Shown: piece after piece, positions 39,403 to 49,956 of the stretch
Numbering within the stretch: the stretch's first letter is position 1
How the letters are laid out: every line of letters starts with the position of its first letter
Source: Diplonema japonicum
Lineage: Eukaryota; Euglenozoa; Diplonemea; Diplonemida; Diplonemidae
Assembly (NCBI GenBank): GCA_964019335.1
Contig: OZ025697.1
Location: 186,001-250,000 of the forward strand
Direction of reading: 5' to 3'
Length of the DNA: 64,000 nt
The notes under the pieces: model-generated
Seen by the model: only the letters and a program-made list of their open reading frames with translations
Told to the model about the DNA's origin: nothing
Database searches by the model: none
Translations under genes and position numbers: made by a program

Positions 39403-39558
39403 TCACATCCTCAACTTGGTGCGCCTCCAGTGGCGCCTCTTGCTGTTCCACTTGATGGCCTTGCCGGTCTTGAAACGGCAGAACCAAGGAACAGGGCGGT
39501 TGACCTTCATCTTCTTGGCATAATGAAGCTTCTGGGTAAGGGTCTTGATGGCACCCAT
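39403..39558 (-). CDS. RPL39: ribosomal protein eL39, copy 2
   Basis: The same 51-residue protein as copy 1. The ATG at 39558 is correct: the in-frame extension upstream is Pro/Lys low complexity. Upstream coding-strand sequence contains ATCATCTCAG nine bases before the ATG, again a possible acceptor. Nucleotide identity with copy 1 begins at the start codon and ends about 10 bases after the stop; flanks differ. Two silent differences (TTC/TTT and CTT/CTC) show the copies are recent or kept alike by conversion. Confidence 0.95.
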   Translation of the reverse strand: MGAIKTLTQKLHYAKKMKVNRPVPWFCRFKTGKAIKWNSKRRHWRRTKLRM

Positions 39559-39719
39559 TTTAGAATTCCTGAGATGATTTTTTTTCAATTTCTTTTTTTT
39601 TTGTTTTGCAAAATAAAAGGGGGGGGATAATAATAGTAATAAATAATCTAAGAGATAGGGAAAGGCGCTTGCCCTATCTAAAGCAATAAGAAAAAGAGGG
39701 GGGCGGGGGGGGGGGGGAA

Positions 39720-39909
39720 TCATTTCTCAGTCCTGTCTATCAGCTCTGCCACGTAGGACCTCAACTCTCGGTTGTTCTCGGATAATGAACGGTTTTCGTT
39801 CCTAGTCGGGGGAAAAAAAAAAAGTTCTACCTTCCCCTCCATTTTCATACCCAAGGATCGTATTTTCGGTGTCTAGTTTCTCGACTTTTTCTTCTAAAAG
39901 ACTTATTTG

Positions 39910-39942
<33 letters not shown>

Positions 39943-40846
39943 CATACTCCTTTTCCCTTAAGAACCCAACATTGTCCTCCAATTTGTTTTCAACCTCCAG
40001 ATTCTTGTGGTGCAACACCTCGATCTGCCGCTCCAGCTCCTCCACCTTTCCCTCCCTCAACGTGATCATCTCCTGGCACGTCACAAGCGAGTCCCTGACC
40101 TTCACCACCTCCGCCTTCAGTTCCGCATTCTCCCGTAGATGCTCCTTCGCAACTCTGTCTCGTTTCCGAAGTTGGTTCTCCCAGTCGAGCTTCCGCTGGT
40201 AGAGGAAGGACTTAACCTCTGTTTCTGTATAAGATTTATCACTGTCTGATTTAGTAGGTGTTGAGGGTCCTGGAACAGGTGGTTGTAAAGGTGTGTGAGC
40301 TAATCTATTCAACAAAATATTGGCCTCGTTTTTAACTGCGGTGTGAGCGGGGAGCGAGGAAAGGTGTTCTGTCAGTTCTTGAGAAACCTCTGATGGGATG
40401 ACAGGGAAAGCATCGATCACAGAATTTGCAAGCATCAACAAGGGTAAGATGTCTGGTGACAGGCCTGATTGGTCATCTTGGAGGGCCCTTATCAGCTCAC
40501 CCATTACAGGCGATGATCCTAGTTCTGCTACGGACTTGAATTTTTGTAGAATTTTGCATATTCCGGATACGCCGTTACCTACGCCCTCAGCCAACATGGT
40601 TACTATCACTTCTTCGACCAGCTGCGCAATTGGTTCTTCACAGCTGTCCAGCTCGCCGACCTTGTTCAGGAACTCATGGATGATGACCCCGCGTACAGGC
40701 CCCCACTGTGCTGTTTTGGTCATCTCCACCATTTTCTCCAACGTCGCTCCCCTCAGATCCCGGCTGAAGGCCTCAACCCCCTCTGCAGACCATGTTTGCT
40801 CCAGATATTTTTCATCGAGGTTTTTTTCTTTTTCCGTGTTCTCCAT
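39720..40846 (-). CDS. alpha-helical plus coiled-coil protein, family unknown
   Basis: Exons 40846-39948, 39913-39851 and 39801-39720, 347 residues; the exon sum is in frame. Intron 1 (39914-39947) is GTATG, 28 A, G. Intron 2 is 49 nt (GTATGAAAATGG...CCCCCGACTAG). Splicing extends the C-terminal coiled coil without interruption ([20 protein letters not shown] then [16 protein letters not shown]). Residues ~15-190 are amphipathic helices resembling armadillo/HEAT packing ([34 protein letters not shown]). Residues ~205-225 are a Pro/Ser linker, then coiled coil to the end. No family recognised; tethering or cytoskeletal scaffolding is plausible inference. Confidence 0.75.
39914..39947 (-). other. 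34-nt near-homopolymer intron (GTATG-A28-G)
   Basis: On the coding strand the whole intron is GTATG followed by 28 A and a final G. There is no pyrimidine tract and no recognisable branch site other than A itself. Removing it joins two coiled-coil segments in frame and gives a natural C-terminus; retaining it gives a Lys run and an Arg-rich tail. Confidence 0.75.
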
Positions 40847-40888
40847 TTTTTTTTCCCCTCTGAAATAATTTTTTTTTTTCCTCTTGAT

Positions 40889-40919
<31 letters not shown>

Positions 40920-41624
40920 CCAAAAAAATAATTGGGGGGAAGGGAAGAAGAATACAGTTTTTTTTTTTTAAACCCCTACCTTTGAACCTTTTTTTTCCCC
41001 CCTTTCCTTTATTTCCCCACCCTTGCTCGTCTTCAAAAAAAAAAGGGGGGGAAAAAAAAAGAAGGAGATCCCACATCCATTATACACCTCATACGAATCA
41101 TCAGGCCATCTGAAGGGGGATGAGAAGTAAGAAAGAACACAGGAAAGGAACTGAAAACAATGGAAGGTGGCGGGGGGAGGGATGTTAGTTAGCGACACGA
41201 GGGCTGTTTCTTTTTTTTTTTGCGTTTACTGTAAAATTCTGGTCGCAAGCGTCATCACGCTATCCCCCCCCCCCCCCCCCCAGAAGAACAAGGGACGACG
41301 GAGAAAATAAAGGTTTTCTTTTTTTTTTCTGCATTTTTTTTTTCTTACTTTTCTCAGTGAGTGGGAAAGATAACGATAGGAAGACTTAATATTTTCTTTT
41401 TTAAAAAAAGGGGGGTAACATCCTTCTTTTGTGTATAGGGAGGAGAGCAGTGTGTGGTCGGAAGAAGAAGGGGGGCGGGGGGGGAAAGGGGGGATAAAAA
41501 AGGAGACGTATAAAAAATTCTTTCATAAAACACACTCACCCGTTCTGACACTATTTCTCTTCTCTCCCCCCCCTCCCCTCCCCATTTTCTTTTTTTTTCT
41601 ATTTTTTTTTTTTTTATTATTATT
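40847..41624. other. intergenic, homopolymer-rich
   Basis: A C-run of ~17 (41264-41281), T-, A- and G-runs. No gene recognised. Confidence 0.6.
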
Positions 41625-41983
41625 TTAAGTGGCAGCTGGTTTTGAAGATCGAGAAGGTTTCTTGTCCTTCGCAGCGCCGCGTGGTCGGTAGGTTTTAATC
41701 ATATTTGAGAAGAAAGATTCAGCAGTCGCTTCCAAAGAGGGCATCTTGGCCCCGCCGGCACCTGGTACTGCTGCGCTCGCAGGCGTTCTGTTTCTGATTT
41801 TCTCAAGCCGGGTGGTCCCTGGCCCGAGAAGATCGCTGCTGCTGAGGTTGCTCTTCATGTCCGAGACCCACTCAGGGAACATTTTCGGCAGCTCAGGCTC
41901 ACCCGCAGCCTCTTCTGTAGGTGCCTCAAATACCTGCTCCCACCGTTTATCCGCATAGGCCCCTGTTTGAATCTTAGCAACCT

Positions 41984-42044
<61 letters not shown>

Positions 42045-43118
42045 TTTTCCCTTCAAAATACCTGCGGCAATGAATCGGCAAACGCAGGAATAAACAATTT
42101 TGTGTTGTCGAAAATGGCGGCTGGTACCCTCCTGCGGGTTTTTTTTTTTTTTTTTTTTCCCCTCCCAATACCTAGCCAACCCCTTTCGTTCGTCAGTCAT
42201 GCCTCTCATTGGGATGTTCGCCAATCTGAACAATAAGTACTCCTTCACCACGTCCACGGTCTCCTTGTCACCGTTGGTGTAGAATAACGCGGCGCCCCGC
42301 TCCACACACCATTTCCGCAGCGCACCCTGAACGTAGTTGAGGAGATGCCCGCGGTCCTTGGGGTCCTTTGCCTGCCTGTGCGCGATCTGCTCGAGAAGCT
42401 TTGCCTTCGTGCAGATGACGATCAGCGGCACCCCGAGGTTACCCTTTTGATAGATCCCCATTTTTTTGTAGGTTTGAGAAGAGCGGCCCATGTCGGTGGG
42501 GGAAATAACTTCGAGGCAGTCATCTGCCTCAGCTTTTTTTTTGGCGAGGGTGGCCGGGTCTGTGTGGAATGCCTCGCACTGGTCTTTCATGTTTTGCTGC
42601 AGGGTCTGCCGAAGTTCGAGATTGTCGCCGTGTATTTCCTTCACAGTCTCGTCAAGCGAAATAAACCAATCGTTAAGCCTCTTCAGGACCAGGTGTGGAA
42701 TTGAGAGGTCAACGGTGATTGCAAATACAGAACTCTGTATTGTCTTTTCGCCCATAGTCGACAGGAAGTACGACGGGAGCAGGAATTTTGCAGGAGGCTG
42801 TTCGATAACTGTGTGTAGGATTCTCACCGTAAGCTCCTCATCGTCTCCTATAGGGGAGGCCTTCCATTCTCCGTACCCGAAGGAGAGGCCGTGTGCTGAT
42901 ATCTCGCCTTCTGTTTCGTCGTCGTCCCCGTGTTGCTGTTTTAGCCATTTCAACACCTTCATTTTCTCGTCGTTTTTGTCCCCCACCACAAACATGGGGT
43001 AAACGTCCCTTGCCTTGTTCACTGTGCTGTGTTCCCTGTGCTCCGCCAAAACTTTTTCCCACAGCGACTCCTTCTCGTTTGGTTGGGTCGCTTGTTCGTT
43101 ATCATTTTGAAATTTCAT
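41625..43118 (-). CDS. DLIC: dynein light intermediate chain
   Basis: Exons 43118-42172, 42131-42062 and 41981-41625, 457 residues. Introns are 40 nt (GTATTGGGAGG, A-run, CCCGCAG) and 80 nt (GTATTTTGAAG, ~55-base A-run, ACAG). Only the spliced frame yields VPAAIFDNTKLFIPAFADSL, which aligns with the conserved DLIC segment before its C-terminal tail. Other matches are SLWEKVLAEHREHS at the N-terminus, GVPLIVICTKAKLLEQIAHR, and RKWCVERGAALFYTNGDKET. The family is a Ras-like GTPase-fold subunit of cytoplasmic dynein (dynein-2 or dynein-1) that links the motor to adaptors. The P-loop position reads GDKNDEKMKVL, so the G-x4-GK[ST] motif is lost and nucleotide binding is doubtful. The C-terminal ~100 residues are disordered. 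Confidence 0.88.
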
Positions 43119-43718
43119 TTCCCCCCCCCCTCTCCCTCCTCTCCCTCCTCTTTTTTTTTTTCCCTTTTTTTTTTCCCCGGCAGAGAGAATAAATATAAAA
43201 AATTTAAAAAAAAAAAAGGGAAGGGGGGTGGGGGTGGTGGTGGTGGTGAGTATGTTGATAGACCGCCGTGGATCTTTCTTCCCCCCCCCCCCTTTTTTTT
43301 AATTTTTAATTTTTATCTATCTCGCCCCCATTTTTCCTTCTTTCATTTTTTTTTTTTTTTCATCCATATCCATATGTAACCCCGAGGAACGGGGGAGTGG
43401 GTGGGGAGGAGTGGGAAAGAGTAAATGTGGATAATATAAAAAAAAAAAAAAAAAAAAGGCAGTGGGCAGGGAAAACATGAAAAAGTAGTACTTGGAGGGG
43501 GGAGAGAGAGTATAAACATCCAGGATGTTGCATTTGTATTTTTTTTTTTTCATTATCTTCCGTTTTTTTCTCTTTTATTGTGCTCGAAGTAGGATTTCTC
43601 ATGCTGGTCGGAGGAGGGTGTGGGTGCTGCATAAAACCAGCTAACTAGCGCTAGTCATGCCTGTTTAAGGCAAGGTAACGATAAGAAGAAGAGCGCGAGG
43701 TACGGAGGGGGGAGCTAA

Positions 43719-43784
<66 letters not shown>

Positions 43785-44484
43785 TATTCCTCCCCTCTCC
43801 TTCCCTTTATCATCTCCTCCTTTCCCGCTTTAAGTGTTTCTCCACAACAGAAGACCAATTGGTCCAGCAAAAAAAAAAAAAAAAAAAGTCATATACAGCA
43901 CTTTTTTTTTTTCTCTTCTTTTTTTAGCGGACTGGGAAAGGAGAGGAAAAAGATAAAGGTATAGGTATAGGTATCACGGGGGGGTAAAAAAAAAACTTTT
44001 CTTTTTTTTCCTAAAAAAAAAAAAAAAAAAAAAAGGTCGACCAAAAAAACTTTTTTATTCTCCCTCTTTTTTTTTTTTTTCATTTCTTTATTTACTAATA
44101 CGCACTTGTCATTTCTTTCGTAAACCTTTCCCCCCACCCCATCACCACCATATCCCCGTTATTCTTTTTTTTTTCCACCCGATTCTACAGAAGAAAAAAT
44201 TTTTTACCATAAAACAATCGCAGATAAGGAGAGAAGTGGTGGTGGGGGGGGGGGGGGATCGTAAATTTTTTGTTGGAGATGTTCTCTCACTTCTTTGTTA
44301 AAGAAGCATCAGAGGCACATCAGGGTAGGAATTCGCTCTCCTGAGGAAGAGGGAAGGGGGGGACGTAACTTAAAAAAAAAAAAGTAGAAGGAATAATAAC
44401 TCAATAAGCATTTTTTTTTTTTTTTTTTCTTTCTCTAAAATATGGATGAAAAACAGAGATTTTCTTTTTGTTTGTGTTTTACTG

Positions 44485-44529
<45 letters not shown>
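43119..44529. other. intergenic, homopolymer-rich
   Basis: Long T-run (about 43721-43777), A-runs and G-runs. No gene recognised. Confidence 0.6.
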
Positions 44530-44532
<3 letters not shown>

Positions 44533-45057
44533 TCGGGCTGACAAATACATGTCTGGACGGAATAAACACCCCGGCAAGAAAAAATCGTCCAGACAATCGT
44601 CCAGACAATCGTTCAGACAATCGTCCAGACAATCGTCCAGACAATCGTCCAGACAATCGTTCAGACAATCGTCCAGACAATCGTCCAGACAATCGTTCAG
44701 ACAATCGTCCAGACAATCGTCCAGACAATCGTCCAGACAATCGTCCAGACAATCGTCCAGACAATCGTTCAGACAATCGTTCAGACAATCGTTCAGACAA
44801 TCGTCCAGACAATCGTCCAGACAATCGTTCAGACAATCGTCCAGACAATCGTCCAGACAATCGTCCAGACAATCGTCCAGACAATCGTCCAGACAATCGT
44901 CCAGACAATCGTCCAGACAATCGTCCAGACAATCGTCCAGACAATCGTCCAGACAATCGTCCAGACAATCGTCCAGACAATCGTCCAGACAATCGTCCAG
45001 ACAATCGTTCAGACAAATTCTCACCGAAAAATTAACTCGAAATTGTCAGTCCGACAT
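44530..45057. mobile_element. inverted-repeat-bounded element carrying a 12-bp minisatellite
   Basis: The left end ATGTCGGGCTGACAA (44530-44544) and right end TTGTCAGTCCGACAT (45043-45057) are inverted copies with 14 of 15 matches. Between them lie ~50 bp of unique sequence, about 36 tandem copies of a 12-bp unit (AATCGTCCAGAC, variant AATCGTTCAGAC), and ~25 bp of unique sequence. A single unit in inverted orientation (TGTCTGGACGGA, about 44550-44561) precedes the array. The left flank is poly-A and the right flank TCCTTTAATT, so a target-site duplication cannot be judged. It is probably a non-autonomous DNA transposon of MITE type. All frames through the array are open because 12 is a multiple of three; no protein is inferred. 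Confidence 0.7.
44584..45016. repeat. minisatellite, 12-bp unit x about 36
   Basis: Perfect 12-bp periodicity (AATCGTCCAGAC). The only variation is C or T at one position. T occurs in about eight units, with three successive T units near the middle (44768-44800) and a long uninterrupted run of C units on the right. The pattern suggests slippage expansion from the right. Confidence 0.95.
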
Positions 45058-45311
45058 CCTTTAATTATTTTTTTTTCTTCTTCTTCTTTTCAGTATTGTT
45101 TTTCTTCTCGTTAATAACCTATTTTATGGTTGCTAACAAGGGAGAGAGAAAATAATAATTTTTTTTTTCTTCCATTTTTTTTTTTTTTTGTTGTTGATTT
45201 CCTTTCATTCCCTTAAAAAAAAGGGGTTTCATTTTTTTCCTTCACTTAAGAAGAAAATACCCCCCCCCCTCCTTCAAATAATTCATTTTTTTTTTTTTGC
45301 TCTAGCAGGGA

Positions 45312-45342
<31 letters not shown>

Positions 45343-45694
45343 CAAATCGTAACGCCCCTACGTCACGTGTATAATACCTAAGTGTAGCCCTTTTTTTTTT
45401 CCTTCTTTCTTTCTTTCTTTCCTCCTTTTTTTTCTTCCACTCTCACTTTATTTATACCTGCCTAGAGACACCCCCCTCCCCACCCCAATAAAAAGAAACT
45501 CAAATCAACCTGCAAGCTCGAAAGCCGCAGTCCTAAAAAGGGGTGGGGGGTATGGTCAATACTAGGTTCTCTCAGTTTTCGGTTAAATCTCGCGACTCCT
45601 CCAGGTTCTGACCTCCTCAGGCGAGAGGCACCCTTCAACGGCTCCTACTAGCGTCCTAGCAGGTTTGGGGAGTACTTTTCCCGACCCACAAGAA

Positions 45695-45726
<32 letters not shown>

Positions 45727-45757
45727 AAGTAGAGATGTCCCGAATAAACGGGTTTAC
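45058..45757. other. intergenic, homopolymer-rich with a structured patch
   Basis: Mostly homopolymers. The patch 45585-45690 is balanced in composition and can fold: TCTCGC...GCGAGA encloses AGGTTCTGACCT, followed by CTAG-containing inverted repeats. No known RNA family is recognised. Confidence 0.45.
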
Positions 45758-45809
45758 TTAAAAGGGATGCGAAGCCCTTCGCCCGCTACGGATGGGGTTA
45801 CGCGATGGA

Positions 45810-45843
<34 letters not shown>

Positions 45844-47946
45844 GTAAAAGCTTAACACAAAACACAAACCTGCTGGTCCAATTGTTTGCATTTTCCTTCT
45901 GTTGTATTTATGGAAAGACCCGGCCTCTGATCGAGGGGGGAACGAACCATCATGTTCAGATGCAGGCGAGGCTGCGCTCATCCCACCATAGTGAGAAGGC
46001 GCTCGCGATTCGTTCTCAAAAGAATTATCAGAATGCGTCTCAGCACGCATGATAGCAGAAGCAGAATCGGAAGTTGACTTAGCGTCGTTCAGCTTCCTCA
46101 AACGCCTGCCGCGGCCCCTCGACTGCGTCGGGAGCGACGACACGGTAATCTCCTCCACCTCCTCCATGGGGATCAGCATGGGTTCGAACCCGTTTTCCTC
46201 CCCCCACGATTCGTTTTGAAGGCTCAACGGTTCAGGGTACAACTGTCGTTTATAACTTTTTGCAGATTTTCCTCCGATGCTCTTACTAGACTTCCTCACA
46301 TTGACATGATCATATGAAACCTGGGAAGGGCTCACCGAGGAAGCATCGTCGTGTCTGTGCGCATGGTGATCATGTTCAAGAAGAGTCATTTCCTTCTCAT
46401 CGCCATTATCATGGGATGCTTTGTCAGCGTCATGATGACCATGACCATGACCATGGCCTCCATGACTGTGGCCGTGATCGTCGCCGTGCCCGTGGCCGCC
46501 GTGTCCATGACTGTGTCCAACGTTGTGGGGGCTTCCTTCTCGTAGAGTTTTTGTCAGATTAATCAATGAAGGATTTGCTGTTAAAAACACCAATGTGTAG
46601 GTTAACATAGAACGCGGCACAAGATATCCTAAAGGCAGGACGGGCAACATCCATCCTAGCAGCAATGTGGCAGGACCCAGATCCTTTGAAATCAACGGTG
46701 TCAACATGACAAGCTGCCCGACGTAGAAACAGGTTGAGAACGTAACAACCTGAATAATCTTCCGGAACGATGTAGCGGAAGGGCTCGACAGCGAACCGTC
46801 TCCTTTAATCTCGTCCCACGGTGTGGTGGGCGTCCAGGGGCTGAGCTTTTTCGTTGGTTCGATGTTTTTACCAAAGTCAGGGTTGACCTTTAACACTTCT
46901 TCGTGAACGTTAGAACCGTGAAACTTCAGAGTGTAAAGATCAGGATGCACATCGAGCAACGACACAAGTTTGGAAAGCTTCACCTCCAAACGCCACCAAA
47001 GTAGAATAGACAGAATCGGCCCGAATCCTGCAGATACCATCATAGTGATGGCTAGTTTAATATCCAACATGTGTACTAAGTTCATGGTTGCCATTGCTAT
47101 GACGCAGCCCCACACCCATATTGGGACGTGGATGAGCTCGATCATGAGTTCACTGTACAGAAGCTTTATGTACTTACCCATGTCGAAGTGGTCAGTGGCC
47201 TCGGACATGGGTGGGAATTTTTTCGGGGTGGGTTCGCCGCACATTTCTGCGAGCTTCACCTCGTCTTTGTACGCAGATTTCGTGCACACGTACTTGATTT
47301 TGTTAGCGTTCTGCATAATGAACGCGGAACGGAGCAGCAAAACCTTTCTGGCCTCGACGCATTTCGCTTTACCCGTTCGGTCCTCGAGATATTTCCATGA
47401 TGCTAACGTGAATTTCTGATGTTCTTTTATGGTTTTTCCGAATCTGTCTCTCCACGCGAAGCACAGTTGTAGGTAGATACAGTAGGCGATCCCCATGAAG
47501 AAAAGTGCTAAGTGGGCGTATTCGAAAAGGTCCAAGTCAAAACCGTACCCGCAAAGAGCTGATCCTGATGAAGATGACCCTGCTGATGGGGTGTTATCTG
47601 AAGGAGTTGATGGTGTGCTTGAGCAGCTGCCGATTCTGATGCTTGTCAGACCTAGTTCTGCTCCGAGAATGAGGAAGAAGGAAACAACACCTACAAGCAT
47701 CAGTTCGATGTAAATGGCTTCCAGCCCTGCCAGCCTGTAGGGATCTACTGTTTTGTGTTCAATGTAATGCTTCAGAGTCTCCACCAGAACTGTCAGAGCC
47801 ACCACAAAGGCAAACATCGCGAAGACGGTGATCGGATTCTCTTCGACGTTCGTCCCCAGCTCCCACAGCTTCACGTTTGCGCCTAGCGTGGGCCTCGCAT
47901 TGCCGAGCAAGAGGATCGTAAGGGGGAAGAGATAGGTGGGGTTCAT
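45758..47946 (-). CDS. MLO-like multi-span membrane protein with His-rich loop
   Basis: The ATG at 47946 starts a signal peptide (MNPTYLFPLTILLLGNARP). A likely 59-nt intron with a (CA)n tract (45811-45869, GTTTGTG...CACACAG) gives 709 residues ending at 45758. Unspliced reading ends at 45754. About seven hydrophobic segments follow, including VFAMFAFVVALTVLVETL, YIELMLVGVVSFFLILGAEL, AHLALFFMGIAYCIYLQLCF, IWVWGCVIAMATMNLVHML and GFGPILSILLWWRLEVKLSK. The order of segments, the ELMLVG motif and the long cytoplasmic tail resemble plant/algal MLO proteins, which act as calcium channels or calmodulin-bound regulators. A stretch of HGHGGHGHGDDHGHSHGGHG (about residues 480-510) could bind zinc or other metals. 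The MLO assignment is by topology and short motifs, so moderate. An alternative is a metal transporter. Confidence 0.6.
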
Positions 47947-48592
47947 TTTTTTTGTTTTCTTTCTTTTTTCTTTCCCCCCCCCCAACCGTGCCTTTTGAGA
48001 TATAACGGAACAGAGAGAAAAAAAAAAGAGAAAAAAAAAACACATTTCTAAATATATATAAAAAAAAAAAAGGTGGGGTGGAATGGAAATCAACAAGTTT
48101 GGAGGGGGGGGAGAAAAAAAAAAGAAAAAAAAAGAAGAAATAATACCGGTTATAATAGAAAGGGGTTTAAAAAGAAAAAAAGAGGGGGAAAGGATGGAAA
48201 ATAAGAGGAAGGGGAAAAGGCCCCTCCCCCCCTATCCCTCCATTATTCATGTTCCCTCGATTTTTTTGTTCTTTTGGCTCCTTTCTTTTTTTCTTCTTTT
48301 TTTTTTCTTTACAGTAAGAATTGGAGGAAAATAAAAAAATAAAAATAGAAGAGGGATTTTTTTTTTTTTACACGTATTTTTTTTTTTTTTTAATTTTTCT
48401 TAATAGGGTGTTGGCACAATACAAAGAAAAACATCTATAGGAAAAAAAAAAAAGAAAAAGAAAAGAAAAAGAAAAAAGATAGGTAAGACAAAGGATTAAC
48501 AATAGGAGGGGGAAAAGGGGAGGGAAACAATCTAGAACTTTTTTTTTTTCCCTAAAAAAAAATCAGAAGAAAAAAAAACTCTCCTCCCTTCT
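47947..48592. other. intergenic, homopolymer-rich
   Basis: A-, T- and G-runs with no gene recognised. Confidence 0.6.
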
Positions 48593-49799
48593 TCACCAAG
48601 CACCATACTCCTGCCTTGCGATAAGACGAGCAAGCGCAGAGTCGTCAATGTGCGGGCGGACCTGCGGGGCACCACCGATGAAGGAAGAAGGACGTGGGGG
48701 AGCAACGAGACCAGCAGGCAACCCTGCCACACCACCCATAGGCCGACGGAGTCCGTGCAGAGAAGGCGCAGGTGCAGGTGCAGGGACACGGTGGTGAGGA
48801 CCAGGTACATGCGCAGCAGCACCACCGTACCCACCAAGCCTGTCGAGCCCTTGAAGACCATGAACAGGCAACGCACCCGGGTAAGCAGGCCTCTGTGGAA
48901 GCATTGCCCGTTCATCTCTGTACATCCCTGCCAAGTGGGCCGGGTTCCTAGCAACAGGTACTTGCGGTGCCAAAGGTGCAACCAATGGTGCCTGCGGTGG
49001 CTGGAGCATCGCCCGTTCCTCCCTCTGTACCTGCTTGACCTTGTTCATGTTGAGAGGGGGTACTGTAGGCTTCTTCTTCTCGATCTTCGCTCGAACTTCC
49101 GCAGGGACCTCGTCTCGTGTGGGCCTGTCGCCAGACAGCCTCGGTGGGGGGATGGTGTCCTTCTTAACGTCCTTCTTCTTAGCCTCACGCTTCCTCTCAG
49201 GGATGAGCCTTGCCTTCACGAGCCCGTCTTGTCCGTCAAGGCGTACAGGCTTCTTCTCCTCCTTAGGTTGGGGGTTTGCAACGGGCTCCGCGGGTTTCGG
49301 TTGTGCGGGGGGGTCGGCAGGGGGGGTGATCCCAGGTGCCACCACCTTGGCGGGTACTTCAGAAGGAGCCGCTGAGACCTTAGCCACCTTGGCCTCGATC
49401 TTCGGTTCCACCTTGGTTTCGATCTTCGGCTGCTCCACCTTGGCAGGCACCACAACCTTCGCACCGTCGGCCACAGCTATCCCCTCCTTCATGGCGAACT
49501 TCATGGTGGCCACTTTCTCCACCACAGGCACCTTTGGTGCCACGTTCACGGGCTCGTCCTTCTGTGCCTGTTTTTTTTTCTTCTTTTTTTTTTCTCCCTC
49601 TTTATTACCTTAAAGGCAGCGTTCATCCTGGCAGCCCTCTCCGCCAATTGGCACTTGATGTTTTCCTGTTGTTTTCTTTTTTTTCTTTCCTTTCTTCATG
49701 TCCACATACATCGAACTTTGCCTTCGTGTTGGGGGTCAGCTCCGACAGAGGGAGGTTACCTTTGTCAGCGAGGGGCTTCCTGTCGCACACGGTGGACAT
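48593..49799 (-). CDS. Lys/Pro/Ala-rich disordered protein
   Basis: Three exons: 49799-49710, 49665-49609 and 49567-48593, 373 residues. Introns are 44 nt (GTATGTGGACATG...CAACAG) and 41 nt (GTAATAAAG...AAACAG). The first 55 residues look folded or helical (LSELTPNTKAKFDENIKCQL and ERAARMNAAFKAQKDEP across the joins). The rest has repeats of KVEQPKIETKVEPKIEAKV, basic KREAKKKDVKKD, two related REERAMLQPP/RDERAMLPQR motifs ~45 residues apart, and a Gly/Pro/His-rich C-terminus ending ALARLIARQEYGAW. I do not recognise a family. The repeated RDERAML motif is a candidate binding element. Confidence 0.7.
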
Positions 49800-49956
49800 C
49801 TTTTTTTTAAGGGGTTTTTTTTTTTTTCTTCTACAAAAAAAAAACTGAAAGAAGGGTTTTGGCAAAAAGGGGGGGAAATCTTTATAAAAGAAAAAAGAGA
49901 ATCTATAAAAAAAAAAAAAAAAAAAAGGGATAAAAAACAAAAAAAAATTTTTTTTT

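Noticed and set aside
44584-45016. CRISPR array
   Set aside because: The units are 12 bp and directly adjoining, with no unique spacers; the genome is eukaryotic.
44442-45035. Open frames on both strands through the 12-bp array (DNRP, SRQS, DDCL, GRLS repeats)
   Set aside because: A 12-bp unit without stop codons keeps every frame open; there is no protein evidence and the array lies inside an inverted-repeat element.
46181-46200. tRNA-like B box GGGTTCGAACCC
   Set aside because: It lies inside the MLO-like coding sequence and there is no matching A box or acceptor stem.
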